From JAHFRG01 sp036522275 (GTDB lineage: Bacteria; Pseudomonadota; Gammaproteobacteria; Burkholderiales; JAHFRG01), in the NCBI GenBank assembly GCA_036522275.1, contig DATDGC010000067.1:1-27234 (forward strand): 27,234 bases of DNA, in the 5' to 3' direction. Position 1 is the first letter of the stretch. The number at the start of each line of letters is the position of its first letter. A program made the position numbers and the translations under genes. Under the pieces are notes generated by a model. The model ran no database searches and was not told where the DNA came from. It saw only the letters and a list, made by a program, of their open reading frames with translations. Positions 1 through 10,176 of the stretch are shown here, piece by piece.

Positions 1-107
1 TTCCCCGTGAAGGCAGGCTCCGTGCCTTTTTTGCGGCATATTTCGAATTGTTCAGGCGTAAGCTGTTGCTTCCATTCGTGCTCTGATTTGACGATTTTGT
101 CCTTCAT
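1..107 (-). CDS. msrB: Peptide-methionine (R)-S-oxide reductase MsrB, N-terminal part (gene runs off the window)
   Basis: The minus strand from 107 encodes 35 residues starting MKDKIVKSEHEWKQQL and continuing TPEQFEICRKKGTEPAFTG, where the window ends. The run 'W...LTPEQF...R..GTE.AFTG' is the conserved N-terminus of MsrB, which reduces methionine-R-sulfoxide in proteins using thioredoxin. The start is set by the ATG at 105-107 with a good ribosome binding site, AGGAGA, at 113-118 on the minus strand. The catalytic Cys and the zinc Cys pairs lie outside the window, so activity cannot be judged. It is divergent from the MFS gene. Family membership is recognised from the sequence; function is from the family. 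Confidence 0.85.
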   Translation of the reverse strand, partial: MKDKIVKSEHEWKQQLTPEQFEICRKKGTEPAFTG

Positions 108-165
108 GGGTTTCTCCTAATTTGGCGCTTTGCGCATTTAGTCGGCTGCGGCTCCTGTTCATTAC

Positions 166-195
166 AACATAGCAGACTTGGCGGCCTTAAAACAA
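166..195 (-). promoter_or_regulatory. Candidate sigma-70 promoter for msrB
   Basis: On the minus strand TTGTTT (190-195) is followed after 18 bases by TATGTT (166-171), 59 bases before the msrB ATG. The match to consensus is moderate. The rest of the 108-289 spacer shows only the candidate promoter of the divergent MFS gene. Confidence 0.3.
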
Positions 196-249
196 TCGCC
201 GCAGGAACTTTACAGGATGCGCAGATGGGCACTTTCGCGTGGTTGCGTA

Positions 250-255
250 TATAAT
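250..255 (+). promoter_or_regulatory. Perfect -10 hexamer upstream of the MFS gene
   Basis: TATAAT at 250-255 lies 34 bases before the chosen start at 290. I see no convincing -35 hexamer 16-18 bases upstream, so this is a weak promoter call resting on the -10 box alone. Confidence 0.3.
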
Positions 256-289
256 GCGAACCTTTATCCTGCTCTCACAGTACGCAAAG

Positions 290-1510
290 ATGAACGTGGA
301 ACTAGCTGCAAACCGAACCTTACGCGTGGACGCCAAGGTAATTGCTCTCGTTGGCTCGGCGCATTTCGTAAGTCATTTCTTCCAGCTCGCGTTGCCGCCG
401 CTTTTCCCCATGCTTAAGCAGGAATTCGGCGTGAGCTACGCCATGCTCGGTGCCGTGATGAGCGTGTTCTTCGCCTTTTCCGGCGTGTGCCAGACGCTGG
501 CCGGTTTTGCCGTCGATCGTTTTGGCGCGCGTGCGGTGCTGCTGGCAGGAATGGGACTTCTGGCAGCCTCCTGCCTGATTGCCGGATTCGCACCCATATT
601 CTGGGTGCTGTTTCCCGTCATGGCGCTTGCGGGTGTGGGCAACAGCGTTTTCCATCCTGCGGACTTTTCGATTCTCAATGCTACGGTAGCGCCAAAACGG
701 CTCGGCCATGCCTACAGCGTGCACGGCATAGGCGGTAATCTCGGGTGGGCGGCTGCGCCTATGACCAGCTTTGCGCTCGGCAGCCTTTTCGGCTGGCGCG
801 CGGCGCTCATCATCATGGGCGGATTGGGACTTGCCGCCCTGGCATTTCTGATGACCCAACGTGCTTCGCTGGTTTGCCATCACCGTAAAGGCAGTGCGGC
901 GCATTACTCTTTCAGCGTCTCGCACATCGCCTTATTGCTGCGGCTGCCCGTCATCATGTGCTTTGCCTACTTTTGCTTTTGGTCGATGGCCACGGTGGGC
1001 GTGCAGACTTTCTCGGTTACTACGCTGACCGTTGCCTATCATCTGCCGCTGGCTCTGGCCACTACAGCCCTCACTGGTTTTCTGCTTGGAGCTTCCGCAG
1101 GTATACTGGCGGGCGGTTTTGCGGCCACTCAAACCAGCCGCCACGGTCTGGTTGCAGCGGGAGGTATGCTGACCAGCGCATTTTTCACTCTTGTTTTGGC
1201 CAGCGCAATTGTGCCCTCTGCGTTTGTGGTGGTGCTCACTACATTGATGGGCTTTTTCCTCGGCATGACTGTGCCTTCGCGCGATATGCTGGTGCGCGCG
1301 GCGGCGCCGGCAGGCGCCACCGGGCGCGTTTACGGCTTCGTTTATTCAGGCGTGGATTTCGGCGCTTCGCTCGCGCCGCTGTTGATTGGCTGGCTGCTGG
1401 ATAGGGGCCACGGCGCGGGTATTTTCATCGGCATAGCCGGCTGCATGCTGCTCACCATGATTACCGCAGTGCAGATACCAAGGTTTGCGCGCGCCAGTGC
1501 AGCGGCGTGA
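290..1510 (+). CDS. MFS transporter of the fosmidomycin-resistance (Fsr) type
   Basis: A 406-residue, very hydrophobic protein with the look of 12 membrane spans. The loop after span 2 carries GFAVDRFGAR, a form of MFS motif A (G-x3-D-R-x-G-R). The stretches GNSVFHPADFSILN and RLGHAYSVHGIGGNLGWAAAP resemble the Fsr subfamily, whose founding E. coli member exports fosmidomycin; the real substrate here is unknown. The frame is open upstream to 239, but the ATG at 290 (MNVELAANRTL) is preferred because it lies downstream of a TATAAT at 250-255 and leaves a normal short cytoplasmic N-terminus before span 1. A weak AAAG is the only ribosome-binding sequence. The gene stands alone on the plus strand, convergent with acnA. 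Confidence 0.8.
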   Translation: MNVELAANRTLRVDAKVIALVGSAHFVSHFFQLALPPLFPMLKQEFGVSYAMLGAVMSVFFAFSGVCQTLAGFAVDRFGARAVLLAGMGLLAASCLIAGFAPIFWVLFPVMALAGVGNSVFHPADFSILNATVAPKRLGHAYSVHGIGGNLGWAAAPMTSFALGSLFGWRAALIIMGGLGLAALAFLMTQRASLVCHHRKGSAAHYSFSVSHIALLLRLPVIMCFAYFCFWSMATVGVQTFSVTTLTVAYHLPLALATTALTGFLLGASAGILAGGFAATQTSRHGLVAAGGMLTSAFFTLVLASAIVPSAFVVVLTTLMGFFLGMTVPSRDMLVRAAAPAGATGRVYGFVYSGVDFGASLAPLLIGWLLDRGHGAGIFIGIAGCMLLTMITAVQIPRFARASAAA

Positions 1511-1521
1511 ATCCAAATGAA

Positions 1522-1537
1522 CAGCCGAAATCGGCTG
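1522..1537 (-). terminator. Hairpin between the convergent MFS and aconitase transcripts
   Basis: CAGCCGA-AA-TCGGCTG is a perfect inverted repeat. Read on the minus strand it is followed by TTCATTTGG, a poor T-tract, so it could be a weak intrinsic terminator for the minus-strand transcript that ends in the aconitase relic. There is no T-run on the plus side. Function is inferred. Confidence 0.35.
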
Positions 1538-1544
1538 ATGGGGC

Positions 1545-1601
1545 TCAAACGGTTTTGCTGACCAGTTCGCGCAGCACATAAGGCAGTACCTGCAAGTGGT
1601 G
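1545..1601 (-). pseudogene. Relic of an aconitase C-terminus downstream of acnA
   Basis: The minus strand reads H-H-L-Q-V-L-P-Y-V-L-R-E-L-V-S-K-T-V-stop (stop 1545-1547). The intact acnA just upstream ends HGGILPYVLRELMAA. Eight consecutive residues (LPYVLREL) are identical, yet six of those eight codons differ by synonymous changes (for example CCC/CCT, TAC/TAT, GAG/GAA). That pattern is what two anciently diverged genes would show, not a recent tandem copy. I read it as the surviving 3' end of a second aconitase gene. Upstream of 1601 the frame runs into a palindromic element and no homology remains. It has no start or ribosome binding site and is not expected to be translated. Confidence 0.6.
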
Positions 1602-1664
1602 CGTCGCCGAGCCGGAGAGCGGGAGCGGCGAAGCCGCGGACGCCCTTGAGCGTCGAGGCGACGC
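1601..1664. repeat. Nested palindrome (REP-like multi-hairpin element)
   Basis: The outer arms GCGTCGCC (1601-1608) and GGCGACGC (1657-1664) are perfect inverted repeats. Inside them lie two further perfect small hairpins: GCGGC-GAA-GCCGC (1625-1637) and GACGC-CCTTGA-GCGTC (1639-1654). The fold would be a stem with two side hairpins. It sits exactly between the aconitase relic and the true acnA stop. Its identity as a repeat family member cannot be judged from one copy. Confidence 0.5.
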
Positions 1665-1695
1665 AGAGGCACGGAAGGACCACTTTGCTTCATAG

Positions 1696-4545
<2,850 letters not shown>

Positions 4546-4572
4546 TGCTAACCTCTAAAATGCAAAAAGTTT

Positions 4573-4655
4573 TACCGCAAAGGACGCAGAGGAACTTCTA
4601 AAGATTATCAATTCAAATCGATTTTCTTTGCGTCCTCAGCGTCCTCCGCGGTTAA
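4573..4655. repeat. Inverted-repeat element of the GGACGC type, copy 1 (prpD-acnA spacer)
   Basis: The left arm TACCGCAAAGGACGCAGAGG (4573-4592) pairs imperfectly with the right arm TGCGTCCTCAGCGTCCTCCG (4629-4648), with about 30 bases between arms. It fills most of the prpD-acnA spacer. A second copy with the same arm sequence lies before lpd (25505-25590). Similar 'accgc-rGGACGC-AGAGG' repeats are, from memory, scattered through many environmental proteobacterial genomes. Their function is unknown. Confidence 0.65.
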
Positions 4656-4661
4656 ATGGGT

Positions 4662-6104
4662 TTAAATCACGAATATATCAACAAATTCATTAACCGACGT
4701 GGTTTCCAGCTTCTTCTGGTCGAGGCACAGCTCAAGGATCGCTTCCTGCCGCTTGGCGGGGAAGCGGCGCGCAAGATTGGTCTTGAATTTACCGACCAAT
4801 AGCGGGATGCCTTCACCACGGCGGCGACGGTGCCCAATTGGATATTCTACTTCCACTTTCTCAGTCTTGCTGCCATCTTTGAAGAATACCTGGACGGCAT
4901 TGGCAATCGAACGCTTGCTTGGGTTTAGATAATCCTTGCTGTATTGCTTGTTTTTCACGCATTGCATCTTGTCGCGCAGCCAGTCAATGCGCGGGTCCTT
5001 GGCGATTTTGTCTTCATAGTGCTGCGCAGTAAGGTTGCCGAAAATCAGGCCGATGGCGGTCACATACTGGATGCAGTGGTCGCGGTCGGCCGGATTATGC
5101 AGCGGACCTTTCTTGTCAATGATGCGGATTGCCGATTCCTGAGTGGTGATGATTATTTTTTTCACCTCGTCAAGCCGGGTTTTGACTCGGGGATGTAGTT
5201 TCAATGCGCATTCCACGGCAGTCTGGGCATGGAACTCGGCCGGGAAGGAAATCTTGAACAACACATTTTCCATCACGTAAGAAGCGTAGGGACGCTGCAA
5301 CTTGAATCCCTTGCCTTTGAACAGCACGTCGTAAAAGCCCCAGCTTTTGGCGGTCAGCACCGACGGGTAACCCATTTCGCCCTTGAGCGTCATCAGCGCC
5401 AGGCGCACCGCACGGCTAGTGGCGTCGCCTGCTGCCCAGGATTTGCGTGAGCCGGTATTGGGCGCATGGCGGTAGGTGCGTAGCGGTTGGCTATCGACCC
5501 AGGCTTGCGACACGGCATCGATGATAGCATCACGGGTGCCGCCCAGCATTTTGGTAACCACCGCAACTGAAGCCACTTTCACCAGCACCACATGATCCAG
5601 GCCGACACGATTAAAGCTGTTTTCCAGCGCCAGCACCCCTTGAATTTCGTGTGCCTTGATCATCGCGGTGAGCACATCGCGCATTACCAGCGGTTTTTCC
5701 CCTTGCGCCACATTTTTGCGGGAAATCCAGTCGCTTGTGGCGAGGATGCCGCCGAGATTGTCGGATGGGTGTCCCCATTCAGCGGCAAGCCAGGTATCGT
5801 TGAAATCAAGCCACCTGATCATGCAGCCAATGTTGAATGCCGCCATCACCGGATCGAGCTGGAACGGCGTACCCGGGACTTTGGCGCCGTTGGGCACGAT
5901 GGTGCCGGCCACGATGGGCCCCATGAGCTTGGTGCAAGCGGGATAGGAAAGCGCTTCCAGTCCGCAGCCCAGCGTGTCCATCAGGCAGATGCGCGCGGTG
6001 TTATAGGCTTCCTTGCTTTTGATTTCGTATTTAGAAACGTAATCTGCGATGTCGGTGAGCACCTTGTCGGGCTCGGGACGGACATTGGAGAGGCGCGATG
6101 ACAT
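4662..6104 (-). CDS. prpD: 2-methylcitrate dehydratase PrpD
   Basis: MmgE/PrpD family enzyme that dehydrates 2-methylcitrate to 2-methyl-cis-aconitate in the methylcitrate cycle for propionyl-CoA; enteric PrpD also has some aconitase activity. At 480 residues it matches the usual 483. The N-terminal half carries the diagnostic blocks LMDTLGCGLEALSYPACTKL, PFQLDPVMAAFNIG and IRWLDFNDTWLAAEWGHPSD. The ATG at 6104 gives MSSRLSNVRPE, in register with the E. coli N-terminus, although no clear Shine-Dalgarno precedes it. Downstream is acnA on the same strand. Upstream is the arn block, which separates prpD from prpC. Base composition returns here to about 55% GC, like prpC and unlike the arn genes. 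Confidence 0.96.
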   Translation of the reverse strand: MSSRLSNVRPEPDKVLTDIADYVSKYEIKSKEAYNTARICLMDTLGCGLEALSYPACTKLMGPIVAGTIVPNGAKVPGTPFQLDPVMAAFNIGCMIRWLDFNDTWLAAEWGHPSDNLGGILATSDWISRKNVAQGEKPLVMRDVLTAMIKAHEIQGVLALENSFNRVGLDHVVLVKVASVAVVTKMLGGTRDAIIDAVSQAWVDSQPLRTYRHAPNTGSRKSWAAGDATSRAVRLALMTLKGEMGYPSVLTAKSWGFYDVLFKGKGFKLQRPYASYVMENVLFKISFPAEFHAQTAVECALKLHPRVKTRLDEVKKIIITTQESAIRIIDKKGPLHNPADRDHCIQYVTAIGLIFGNLTAQHYEDKIAKDPRIDWLRDKMQCVKNKQYSKDYLNPSKRSIANAVQVFFKDGSKTEKVEVEYPIGHRRRRGEGIPLLVGKFKTNLARRFPAKRQEAILELCLDQKKLETTSVNEFVDIFVI

Positions 6105-6153
6105 GTGCGGTAGGGAAGAAATTGCGCGGCGTGTGGCGATTCAATTAACGAGA

Positions 6154-6182
6154 ATATTGAACGATAGCAGCCGGGTTCGCAA
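6154..6182 (-). promoter_or_regulatory. Weak candidate promoter for prpD-acnA
   Basis: In the 107-bp spacer between arnD and prpD the minus strand has TTGCGA (6177-6182), 17 bases, then CAATAT (6154-6159), inside an AT-rich patch unlike the flanking arn DNA. The hexamer matches are poor (4/6 and 3/6). It matters because without it prpD and acnA would depend on read-through from the arn genes. Confidence 0.22.
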
Positions 6183-6211
6183 GAAAATGCCGGAAGTTTG
6201 CGCGTCCCCGC

Positions 6212-7120
6212 TCATGCCGCGACTTCCCGGTCTTGCAGCGATAAAGTCCCGCTGCGGCCCGGCAGCGTTCCGCTGCTCACGGTGCAGCGCGGCAGGCGTG
6301 CAACATCCAGGCCGCCCGCGTATTCGCCCAGGGACACGAGCGAGTAGCCCTGGATTTTCCACCCCTCGAGCAACTGCTCGAATACACCGGACAGCCGGTT
6401 GCCTTCGAGTTCCGCGTGAAGCGTGTAGACGTGCCCCGTCGACGGGCATTTCTCCGTCAGTCCCAGCAGGTGGTGGCTGACGTTGTCGACCGTCAGTCCG
6501 TCCGTGCCGATCAGCTCGTCAAGTGTCGGGAGCGTTGTCGGCAACTGGGGACAGGCGATGATTTCCGAGTCGCAGACCGGGATGAAAGGCCGAGTGCCGC
6601 GCGTGTCGGAGCAATAGCGAAAGCCGAACTGCTGGGCTAGCCGGTAGGCATGAACATTCATCTGCCAGCCGGCGGCACCGTGAGTCCGGGCCGGCTCGCC
6701 GAAGATCTCCTGAAAGCGGTCGCAGGCTCGCCGCATCTCGCGTTCAGTCCAGACCCATCCCGCGGAGCCGGCATTGTCCTGCCACTTTACGTGATCGTAC
6801 GAATGGATCCCGACCTCAAAGCCTTCCTCTCGGGCCTGTCGCATCTCGCCCGCGCAGCGCCGGCCGATATCGGGCCCGGGCAGCAGCGTGCCGTACAGCA
6901 GCGTAGTCACGCCGTAATGGGAGGCCACGGAGGTGCGCGACACTTTCGATGCGAATCCCGGGCGGAACACTCTGCGAATGGCGCGCCCCGTGTGATCAGG
7001 GCCCAGGCTGAACAGAAAAGTCGCTTGCGCCCGGTGCCGCGCCAGTAGCGCGAGCAGCCGCGGGACGCTATCCCGCGTGCCCCGATACGTGTCGACGTCG
7101 ACCTTCAGTGCGAGCTTCAT
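6212..7120 (-). CDS. arnD: 4-deoxy-4-formamido-L-arabinose-phosphoundecaprenol deformylase ArnD
   Basis: A polysaccharide-deacetylase (NodB/CE4) fold enzyme that removes the formyl group from undecaprenyl-phosphate-Ara4FN, giving the L-Ara4N donor for lipid A. At 302 residues it matches the family. The metal and catalytic elements are visible: KVDVDTYRGT at 6-15 (Asp8/Asp10), the HSYDH metal motif at 106-110 followed by VKW, and HGAAGWQMN, characteristic of ArnD rather than generic deacetylases. The ATG at 7120 begins directly with the conserved first strand, so the start is reliable although the ribosome binding site is weak. It is last in the arn block, 61 bp after the decarboxylase gene. 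Confidence 0.93.
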   Translation of the reverse strand: MKLALKVDVDTYRGTRDSVPRLLALLARHRAQATFLFSLGPDHTGRAIRRVFRPGFASKVSRTSVASHYGVTTLLYGTLLPGPDIGRRCAGEMRQAREEGFEVGIHSYDHVKWQDNAGSAGWVWTEREMRRACDRFQEIFGEPARTHGAAGWQMNVHAYRLAQQFGFRYCSDTRGTRPFIPVCDSEIIACPQLPTTLPTLDELIGTDGLTVDNVSHHLLGLTEKCPSTGHVYTLHAELEGNRLSGVFEQLLEGWKIQGYSLVSLGEYAGGLDVARLPRCTVSSGTLPGRSGTLSLQDREVAA

Positions 7121-7181
7121 CTAGGGTGCGCGGATTCAAACGCGCAGCAGATGGTCATAGCGGTTCGACCGTACCAGGGCA

Positions 7182-8225
7182 TCACGTTACGAGGCGTCTC
7201 GCCTCAGAAATGTGCCGGCGGTAAGCTTCGCAGATGCGCTTGAGCGCGTCACGCATGCCTACGCGCGGCTTCCATCCAAGGTCGCGGCAGGTACCATCGA
7301 TCCTGGGCACGCGGTGTTGCATGTCCTGATAGCCCTTGCCGTAGTATTTGTTGGCGGTGGTAATGGCCAGGCGCACCTTGCTGGCCTGCGCACGGTACTC
7401 CGGATAAGTCAGCGCCGTCTCGATCATCAACCTCGCCAGCTCCCGGATCGAGACATTGTTCTTCGGATTGCCGATATTGTAGATCTTGCCGCTCGCGACG
7501 CGTCGCGGGTTCTCGATGATCTTCATCAGGGCGTCGATGCCGTCATCGATATAGGTGAAGGACCGGCGCTGACGGCCGCCGTCAACCAGCTTGATCTGTT
7601 CTCCCCGCACGATCTGGCCGAGGAATTGTGTGACCACGCGCGAGCTGCCTTCCTTCTGGGCGTGCAGGTTGTCGAGCCCGGGGCCGATCCAGTTGAAGGG
7701 ACGGAACAGCGTGAAATCGAGCCGGTGTTCCATGCCGTAAGCCCAGATCACGCGGTCAATGAGCTGCTTGGCGCACGAATAAATCCAGCGCGGCCGGTTG
7801 ATCGGTCCCAGAACCAGTTCGGAGGACTCCGTGTCAAATTGCCGGTCGCGGCACATGCCGTAGACCTCCGAGGTCGAGGGAAACACCAGCCGCTTACGGT
7901 GCTGCACGCAGGCGCGCACGATCGGCAGATTGGCCTCGAAGTCGAGCTCGAACACCCGCAGCGGCTCCTTCACGTAAGTCGCAGGAGTCGCGATGGCGAC
8001 CAGCGGCAGCACGGTGTCGCACTTGCGGATGTGGTACGCGATCCATTCCAGGTTGATGGTAATGTCGCCTTCGAAGAAGTGAAAACGCTGCTCACCCATC
8101 AGGTCCGCGATGCGGTCGGTATTCATGTCCATGCCGTAGACCTCCCACGGCGTGGTCGCGAGGATACGCTTCGAGAGGTGATGGCCGATGAATCCGTTGA
8201 CGCCGAGTATCAGGATTTTTTTCAT
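7182..8225 (-). CDS. UDP-glucuronate oxidative decarboxylase (ArnA dehydrogenase half, separate gene)
   Basis: Converts UDP-glucuronic acid to UDP-4-keto-pentose with NAD+, the first committed step to L-Ara4N. It is a short-chain dehydrogenase/epimerase of 347 residues aligning with the C-terminal domain of enteric ArnA. It has the NAD-binding GVNGFIG at 8-14, STSEVYG at 117-123 (Ser/Glu equivalent to the ArnA catalytic pair), Y149-x3-K153, and KGYQDMQHRVP near the C-terminus with the Arg that ArnA uses in decarboxylation. In enterics this domain is fused behind a formyltransferase; here the formyltransferase is a separate gene directly upstream, with an ATGA stop-start overlap at 8222-8225. 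UDP-xylose or UDP-apiose synthases are relatives, but the neighbours favour ArnA. Confidence 0.92.
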   Translation of the reverse strand: MKKILILGVNGFIGHHLSKRILATTPWEVYGMDMNTDRIADLMGEQRFHFFEGDITINLEWIAYHIRKCDTVLPLVAIATPATYVKEPLRVFELDFEANLPIVRACVQHRKRLVFPSTSEVYGMCRDRQFDTESSELVLGPINRPRWIYSCAKQLIDRVIWAYGMEHRLDFTLFRPFNWIGPGLDNLHAQKEGSSRVVTQFLGQIVRGEQIKLVDGGRQRRSFTYIDDGIDALMKIIENPRRVASGKIYNIGNPKNNVSIRELARLMIETALTYPEYRAQASKVRLAITTANKYYGKGYQDMQHRVPRIDGTCRDLGWKPRVGMRDALKRICEAYRRHISEARRLVT

Positions 8226-9163
8226 AGGGTTGTAGTTTCGTTCTCAAATGTCAGCAAATCTGTTCTGTACCGCGCTCGCATCACTGCGGCGTTGAAGGAC
8301 AGACCGTCGAGTTCCGCTTCCAGCACTCGCAGCACTGCTCCATCCGCGCAACGGAGATGCAATTCGGAGCCGCGCGCAAGCAGCGCCGGATGGCCCGCAA
8401 TTGCGCCACGCTCTCCGGTGTTGAAGGTTCGCAACAGGCGCAGCGTCTTTCCTGCTAACCGGCAAAACGCACCGGGGTAGGGCGGCGCCACGGCGCGCAC
8501 GAGGTTGTGAATGCGGCTTGCCGGCCATGCGGGATCGATGGCGCCGTCTTCGGGCCGGCGCCCGCCAAAGTAGCTGCCCGATGCCAGCTCCTGCGGCGCG
8601 AGTTTGGCGGTGCCGGTTAGTAACCCGGGAAGCGATCGTTCGAGGACGATTTCAGCCGCCAGGGTTACCTTGTCGAAAACCTCGCGCGCCGTGTCGTTTG
8701 GCAGGATCGGAACACGCTCTCGATCGACGATGCGGCCCGCATCCGGCTTCGCGACCATTTCGTGCAGCGTGGCGCCGGTTTCCCGCTCCCCATGCACGAG
8801 CGCCCAGTTCACAGGGGCCCGACCGCGGTATTTCGGGAGGAGCGAACCGTGGACGTTGTACGCGCCGAGCCGTGGCAGCGCGAGCAGTCCAGGCCCGAGC
8901 AAGCGACGGTAGTAGAACGAGAACAGGATGTCGGGCGTCGAGGAGCGAACCCTCTCGATCGCCTCGGCCGTATTGGGATCTTGTGGCGCGATGACCGGGA
9001 TGCCGTAGAGCCGGGCGCGTTCAGCGACGCTCGCGAACCAGACCTTTTCGTTCGGGTCGTCCTCGTGCGTGACCACCAGACGAACTTCAACGCCCCCGGC
9101 GCGCAATACGTCCAGACAGCGTACTCCGACGTTGTGGTACGCGAAGACGGTAGCTCGGGTCAC
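8222..9163 (-). CDS. UDP-Ara4N formyltransferase (ArnA formyltransferase half, separate gene)
   Basis: Transfers a formyl group from 10-formyl-tetrahydrofolate to UDP-4-amino-4-deoxy-L-arabinose. The 313 residues match the N-terminal domain of enteric ArnA (about 304). The formyltransferase signature is complete: N103 and H105 in NVHGSLLPKYRGRAPVNWAL, and D141 in KPDAGRI, equivalent to ArnA N102, H104 and D140. The C-terminal part (about 205-300) has the OB-like Fmt C-domain pattern, including RAVAPPYPGAFC. It overlaps arnC by four bases (ATGA, 9160-9163) and the decarboxylase gene by four bases, so translation is probably coupled. Generic Fmt is excluded by the arn neighbours and ArnA-like sequence. 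Confidence 0.92.
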   Translation of the reverse strand: MTRATVFAYHNVGVRCLDVLRAGGVEVRLVVTHEDDPNEKVWFASVAERARLYGIPVIAPQDPNTAEAIERVRSSTPDILFSFYYRRLLGPGLLALPRLGAYNVHGSLLPKYRGRAPVNWALVHGERETGATLHEMVAKPDAGRIVDRERVPILPNDTAREVFDKVTLAAEIVLERSLPGLLTGTAKLAPQELASGSYFGGRRPEDGAIDPAWPASRIHNLVRAVAPPYPGAFCRLAGKTLRLLRTFNTGERGAIAGHPALLARGSELHLRCADGAVLRVLEAELDGLSFNAAVMRARYRTDLLTFENETTTL

Positions 9164-10176
9164 TTGATCCTGGCGAGCGGCTCGGCGTGCGTCTCGGGCG
9201 CAACCTGAAATCCGGCAACTTGCTGGTCCTCAGCCTCCGGTTTTTCGAGCACGCTGCTGATCAAGAATCGCGGTCGCCGCAGCACTTCCTGGTAAATCCG
9301 CCCGATGTACTCGCCGAGAAGGCCTATGCCGAAGAGCACAAGACCGGAAACAAACAGCAGGACCGCATCCATGACCGAGGCGAACACGCCTTCGGCTGCC
9401 GCCCCTCGCACCAATCGATGAATTACCTGGAAGCCAACCATGCCCATCGCGCCGAGCGCGAGAAGAAAGCCGATCAGCGAGAACACCTGCAGCGGCGCAA
9501 GCGAAAAGCCGGTTACAAGGTCGAAATTGAGCCGCAACAGCTTGTATAGCGAGTATTTCGTCGCGCCCGTCTCGCGCTGGGCATGCTCCACGTCGACCTC
9601 GGTCGGGTTCTGGGCGAACGTGTAGGCGAGCGCGGGAATGAAAGTATTGATCTCGGTGCAGGCGTTGATTGCATTTACGATCGAGCGGCTGTATGCGCGC
9701 AGCATGCAGCCGTGGTCAGTCATTCGAATACGCGTTGTTCGCTCACGCACGTAATTCCCCAGCCGGGACACGTTGCGCCGGAACCAAGAATCCGCTCGCT
9801 CCATGCGCACCCCGCCGACGTAGTCATGGCCTTCGTCCATCTTTGCCAGAAGCTTGGGAATTTCCTCAGGTGGATTCTGCAGGTCGGCATCCAGCGTGAC
9901 GATCCGCTCGCCGCGGCAACGCTCGAAGCCGGCCATGATTGCGAGGTGCTGGCCGTAATTGCCGGCAAACAGCACCACCCGTGTCACGTCGGGCCGGCGC
10001 TCGAATTGCTGGCGCAGCAGAGCGGCGGAGCGGTCGCGGCTGCCATCATCGACGAAGATGATCTCATAGGTCACGCCGAGCTTATCCAGCGCCGGATACA
10101 GCCGCGCGAACAGCGCCGGCAGCCCTTCCTCTTCGTTAAAGACGGGTATGACGACGGAGAGCACCTGCAGGTTCAT
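9160..10176 (-). CDS. arnC: Undecaprenyl-phosphate 4-deoxy-4-formamido-L-arabinose transferase ArnC
   Basis: A GT2 membrane glycosyltransferase that loads Ara4FN onto undecaprenyl phosphate on the cytoplasmic face of the inner membrane. The 338 residues contain SVVIPVFNEEEGLP, FVDDGS at 41-46, the DAD metal motif at 96-98 (TLDADLQNPPEE), and two C-terminal membrane spans at about 235-260 and 270-295, ending GLLGEYIGRIYQEV, the usual architecture of ArnC/GtrB/DPM1-like enzymes. The frame is open further upstream, but the ATG at 10174-10176 is chosen: it overlaps the arnB stop (ATGA), has AAGGA a few bases upstream, and begins just before the first strand of the GT fold. The arn context separates it from GtrB-type bactoprenol glucosyltransferases. 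Confidence 0.92.
   Translation of the reverse strand: MNLQVLSVVIPVFNEEEGLPALFARLYPALDKLGVTYEIIFVDDGSRDRSAALLRQQFERRPDVTRVVLFAGNYGQHLAIMAGFERCRGERIVTLDADLQNPPEEIPKLLAKMDEGHDYVGGVRMERADSWFRRNVSRLGNYVRERTTRIRMTDHGCMLRAYSRSIVNAINACTEINTFIPALAYTFAQNPTEVDVEHAQRETGATKYSLYKLLRLNFDLVTGFSLAPLQVFSLIGFLLALGAMGMVGFQVIHRLVRGAAAEGVFASVMDAVLLFVSGLVLFGIGLLGEYIGRIYQEVLRRPRFLISSVLEKPEAEDQQVAGFQVAPETHAEPLARIK

Noticed and set aside
178..417. A 79-codon plus-strand frame overlapping the start of the MFS gene
   Set aside because: It overlaps the MFS coding region in another frame, has no ribosome binding site and resembles nothing known to me.
320..925. A 201-codon minus-strand frame inside the MFS gene
   Set aside because: Antisense to clear membrane-span coding sequence; its composition is what the complement of a hydrophobic protein gives.
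7212..8480. A 422-codon open frame on the plus strand, opposite the ArnA decarboxylase gene
   Set aside because: It is antisense to a complete conserved enzyme in GC-rich DNA, where long opposite-strand frames are common. Its translation shows no recognisable domain.
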